NCBI GenBank assembly: GCA_002293105.1
Contig: DBCP01000018.1
Span: 5,788 to 15,335 of the forward strand
Origin: Bacteroidetes bacterium UBA955
GTDB taxonomy: Bacteria; Bacteroidota; Bacteroidia; NS11-12g; UBA955
Length of the DNA stretch: 9,548 bases
Reading direction: 5' to 3'
Under the pieces are notes generated by a model. The model worked only from the letters and a program-made list of their open reading frames with translations, was not told the DNA's origin and did no database searches. The translations under genes and the position numbers were made by a program. The stretch's first letter is position 1, and every line of letters begins with the position of its first letter. Shown piece by piece: positions 6,814 to 9,548 of the stretch.

Positions 6814-8088
6814 TTAGAAAGACCCTCTCAATTTCAACGTACTCGCAACTTTATCCAAAGCCACGATGTAAGCAGCGATACGCATGTTCACTCCATACTT
6901 CTCTGCAGTAGCATATACATTATCGAACGCCTGTTTCATCGCACGGTCTGCACGACGGTTCACACGCTCTTCTGTCCAATAGTAACCCAAACGGTTCTGT
7001 ACCCACTCAAAATAAGAAACGGTAACACCACCAGCATTGGCCAAAATATCAGGAACCACCAAAATGCCTTTTTCGTTCAAAATCGAATCGGCTTCAGCCG
7101 TTGTTGGTCCGTTAGCACCTTCAACAATCATTTTCGCCTTGATGCGCGAAGCATTCTCCGGTGTGATTTGATCTTCCATGGCAGCAGGCACCAAAATATC
7201 GCATGGCAACTCCAACAGCTCAGCATTGGTTACTTTGCTACCGCCAGTATAACCATCCAAACTTCTGCTCTCGCTGTTCGCTACATAAGCGATGGCAGCG
7301 TTTACATCAATTCCTTCTGGGTTGTAATATCCTCCAGTCACATCAGAGATGGCCACAATTTTCACACCCAACTGGGCGATCAATTTCGCTGAAATACTTC
7401 CAACATTACCAAAACCTTGCACTACACAAGTTGTGCTGGTTGGGTTCAAACCCAATTTCGCCATCGCACTGCGGGTGCTCACCATCACGCCACGACCTGT
7501 TGCTTCAACACGACCCAAGCTACCGCCCAAAACCAAGGGCTTGCCGGTAACTACGGCATAGGCAGTGTGGCCAGAAATTTTTGAAAACTCATCCACAATC
7601 CAGGCCATTTCTTGGGCGCTGGTGCCCATATCGGGCGCAGGAATATCTTTGTCTGGACCGAATACGTTGCGCATCGCCAAGGTATATCCACGGGTCAAAC
7701 GCTCCAACTCACCTTTGCTCATGCTGCGTGGATCGCATTTTATACCCCCTTTTGCACCGCCATAAGGAACGTTTACAACCGCGCACTTCCATGTCATCCA
7801 TGCAGCCAAGGCCTTCACCTCGTCCAAATGAACATCCATACTGTAGCGTATACCGCCTTTTGAAGGACCCAAATGCACGCTGTGAACAACGCGGTACGCT
7901 TCAAAAACGCGAATCGTTCCGTCATCCATGGTTACTGGAATATTCGCTGCCACCACTTTATCGGGGACACGCAAAACATTCGCAAATTGATCGTCCAATC
8001 CTAATTTCTCTTTCGCCTCATCGAAGCGTCTCTGCATGCTCTCAAGCGGATTGTATCTTGGAGTTCCACCGTTGTTAGGGGTTGACAT
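6814..8088 (-). CDS. Glutamate dehydrogenase, probably NAD-specific
   Basis: A 424-residue glutamate dehydrogenase that interconverts glutamate and 2-oxoglutarate plus ammonia. Its length fits the RocG/GudB-like group rather than the NADP-type enzymes of about 447 residues. Signatures in order are GPSKGGIR (74-81, with K77), WKCA with K101, GGAKGGI with catalytic-type K113, PAPDMGT with D153, TGRGV (197-201), the Rossmann loop GFGNVG (225-230), D249 at the end of the second strand (favouring NAD), PAAMEDQIT (301-309), EGANGPTT (323-330) and PDILANAGGVTVSYFEW (346-362). It is a distant paralogue of the leucine dehydrogenase about 3.2 kb away. The ATG at 8086-8088 lies 27 nt past an exact -7 element. 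It is the first gene of a unit with the decarboxylase. The catabolic direction (glutamate use) is more likely for this type but is inferred. Confidence 0.94.
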   Translation of the reverse strand: MSTPNNGGTPRYNPLESMQRRFDEAKEKLGLDDQFANVLRVPDKVVAANIPVTMDDGTIRVFEAYRVVHSVHLGPSKGGIRYSMDVHLDEVKALAAWMTWKCAVVNVPYGGAKGGIKCDPRSMSKGELERLTRGYTLAMRNVFGPDKDIPAPDMGTSAQEMAWIVDEFSKISGHTAYAVVTGKPLVLGGSLGRVEATGRGVMVSTRSAMAKLGLNPTSTTCVVQGFGNVGSISAKLIAQLGVKIVAISDVTGGYYNPEGIDVNAAIAYVANSESRSLDGYTGGSKVTNAELLELPCDILVPAAMEDQITPENASRIKAKMIVEGANGPTTAEADSILNEKGILVVPDILANAGGVTVSYFEWVQNRLGYYWTEERVNRRADRAMKQAFDNVYATAEKYGVNMRIAAYIVALDKVASTLKLRGSF

Positions 8089-8190
8089 AATGGTCTGTTA
8101 TTACGTTAAGTGAGGCAAAAATAGGACTTATCCTTTTAGTTCACTCAACAGATGGGGGGATTGTTCCAAATAGTATACAATAAGGGCCGT
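8089..8190. other. Intergenic region between flippase stop and glutamate dehydrogenase start
   Basis: At 102 bp this is the longest non-coding stretch in the window. Besides the promoter, I find only weak inverted repeats: GGCC at 8185-8188 and 8197-8200 across the flippase stop, and ATTGT/ACAAT at 8160-8181. There is no convincing terminator for the flippase gene, so read-through into the dehydrogenase is possible. Confidence 0.5.
8116..8123 (-). promoter_or_regulatory. Bacteroidota -7 element (TATTTTTG) for glutamate dehydrogenase
   Basis: The minus strand reads TATTTTTG, matching TAnnTTTG exactly, 27 nt before the ATG. A TTG at 8146-8148 lies 22 nt upstream and could serve as the -33 element, slightly beyond the usual 19-21 nt spacing. 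Confidence 0.7.
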
Positions 8191-9548
8191 TTATTTGGCC
8201 AATCGACGCTGCCCGAAATACCTCATAACAAAAGAGATACCTTGCCATTGAATATCTTTTCTCACCTGCAAGTAATTAGACAATAAGAGGACAAAAAACG
8301 CCATATTCACCGCCATCAATTTGCCAAAATGTTGCCTAGCGTTCAACATAACGTGATCCATAAATTGTAATGATTCACTGTTGTGGTATCCAATAGCCTC
8401 GTGAGAAATAAACACATCCACTCCCTGCCAGCAAAGAAATAGCACCAATACAGACAATCCATAGCTTACGATAAGTTCTTTAAACCGATTCTGTGCGTGA
8501 AGGTAATGTCCGATAGGCGCCGAAAGCCCCAAAAACAAGACGGCAGGCGATATTAAAGCAAAGGTCTCTTTCAAACCGAAGAACGTGCTGCCAAATACCC
8601 AAACATAGAGTGACGGCGGGAGCAGCAAAGCACTCAAGATGGCAACCAACGTCCCCAAGCCAGAAACCAAAACATACAGACCCAACAACTTTCCAAATTT
8701 TGATTTGCGCGCACCCCAACGCAGCATGCGTGAATGCAAAATGGTCCCGAAGGAGTTGCCAAAAATCCAAATCGTATCCGCCATTAGGAGCGCATTGGCC
8801 AAAACCCCGGCTTCAGCATTGCCAAACTCGGCGGCGATCCACCACAGGGGCAAGCGATACAGTAAAAACAACAAAATATGTCCGATTTGCGACATAAACC
8901 CGCTGGAGAACATTTCCTTGGGCGGCCGGATGGAATTGTCCTCGCCGATGATGTCTTTTCCACTTGTAGACACCCCGCCGGTTTGTTTCAATACAACACC
9001 CAAAGAAATCAAACACACCAGTCCGGAGGCGTACACAAGGATCCAAAGCACCGCTGTTTCATTGAACCCACCAATATAATGGATGGTTTGGTCGATGGGA
9101 ACTTGAATGGCTGATTTCCTGGACAATTCTATTGCGTCAATCCTGGGAAAAACGAATCCGTACATAGCCTCAAAACACAAGGCAACACCCAACAGTTTCA
9201 GTGCTTCTAAGGCCACTTGTAATTTGTTGCGCTGCTGCACCCAGCCTTTCGCTTGATAGATATTGAATTGAATCCCCAAAGACCCCAGAAACAAGCCCTG
9301 AAAGAAGAGCAAATTGAGAATGATGATATTGGGGTGATCAAAATTCAGGGGCAAGTTGCCTTGATTGGGCAGTACGTAACCAAACCAACCAACAACGTAT
9401 CCAATGATAAGCACCAACAACAAAAAGAGCCACGCACTGGGTAGGATTCGTTTTGCGGGATATTTCGACAGCAAATTTGCCAGGGCGCCTCCTGCAAAGA
9501 GTTCGCTCACCATGAGTAACAACTGCAGATTGAGCAGAAGAATAGACA
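8191..9548 (-). CDS. Polysaccharide flippase-like multi-spanning membrane protein, 5' end missing
   Basis: About 452 residues are visible and the frame stays open to the right edge, so the true start lies outside the window. The TTG at 9520-9522 and the ATG at 9511-9513 are internal. The protein has about ten to twelve hydrophobic segments with short loops. The N-terminal visible part (LNLQLLLMVSEL then GGALANLLSKY) looks like the second membrane segment of Wzx/MATE-fold lipid-linked oligosaccharide flippases, so perhaps 40 to 50 residues are missing. After a loop of roughly 35 polar residues (SGKDIIGEDNSIRPPKEM region), RLPLWWIAAEFGNAEAGVLANA resembles the start of the second half-repeat of that fold. 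This family moves undecaprenyl-linked sugars across the inner membrane. The substrate is unknown, and no sugar-pathway genes flank it here. Another polytopic transporter is possible. Confidence 0.68.
   Translation of the reverse strand, partial: SILLLNLQLLLMVSELFAGGALANLLSKYPAKRILPSAWLFLLLVLIIGYVVGWFGYVLPNQGNLPLNFDHPNIIILNLLFFQGLFLGSLGIQFNIYQAKGWVQQRNKLQVALEALKLLGVALCFEAMYGFVFPRIDAIELSRKSAIQVPIDQTIHYIGGFNETAVLWILVYASGLVCLISLGVVLKQTGGVSTSGKDIIGEDNSIRPPKEMFSSGFMSQIGHILLFLLYRLPLWWIAAEFGNAEAGVLANALLMADTIWIFGNSFGTILHSRMLRWGARKSKFGKLLGLYVLVSGLGTLVAILSALLLPPSLYVWVFGSTFFGLKETFALISPAVLFLGLSAPIGHYLHAQNRFKELIVSYGLSVLVLFLCWQGVDVFISHEAIGYHNSESLQFMDHVMLNARQHFGKLMAVNMAFFVLLLSNYLQVRKDIQWQGISFVMRYFGQRRLAK

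Noticed and set aside
7203..8078. Several plus-strand open frames opposite glutamate dehydrogenase
   Set aside because: They have no family signatures and no promoter elements, and lie entirely within a well-recognised gene on the other strand.
9511..9522. TTG (9520-9522) or ATG (9511-9513) as the flippase start
   Set aside because: The frame is open and hydrophobic to the window edge, and the family needs a first membrane segment before this point, so these codons are internal.

Overview
The window looks like a piece of a Bacteroidota chromosome, probably from the Flavobacteriales or a nearby order. Three exact copies of the Bacteroidota -7 promoter element (TAnnTTTG) lie just upstream of start codons (3613-3620, 6138-6145 and 8116-8123, all minus strand). 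Shine-Dalgarno sequences are essentially absent. The gene set fits too: a leucine dehydrogenase, a stand-alone MetH homocysteine module, and a short pyruvoyl phosphatidylserine decarboxylase. The species cannot be named from this sequence.

Coding density is very high and the longest gap between genes is about 100 bp. One gene fragment, the C-terminal part of a class V aminotransferase, is on the plus strand (1-813). It converges with a minus-strand block that fills the rest of the window. In transcription order (right to left) that block holds: a Wzx-like flippase cut by the right edge; a two-gene unit of NAD-type glutamate dehydrogenase and phosphatidylserine decarboxylase, 1 nt apart; a secreted Cys- and Ala-rich protein with its own promoter and terminator; a two-gene unit of a membrane-anchored protein of unknown function and the MetH homocysteine-methyltransferase module, overlapping as ATGA; leucine dehydrogenase with its own promoter and a strong terminator; and a GT-C-like multi-spanning membrane protein.

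Most of this is ordinary metabolism: amino-acid deamination by two distant paralogues of one dehydrogenase superfamily, methionine synthesis, phosphatidylethanolamine synthesis and envelope functions. I see no RNA genes, insertion sequences, CRISPR arrays, phage genes or defence genes. The less ordinary points are the CC-repeat secreted protein, the MetH module split off and coupled to an unknown membrane protein, a 13-bp-arm palindrome inside that MetH gene, two gene-end hairpins with the same GGTTT loop, very short mRNA leaders, and a strong terminator placed directly against the start of the GT-C-like gene. I found nothing that amounts to a clear new multi-gene system.
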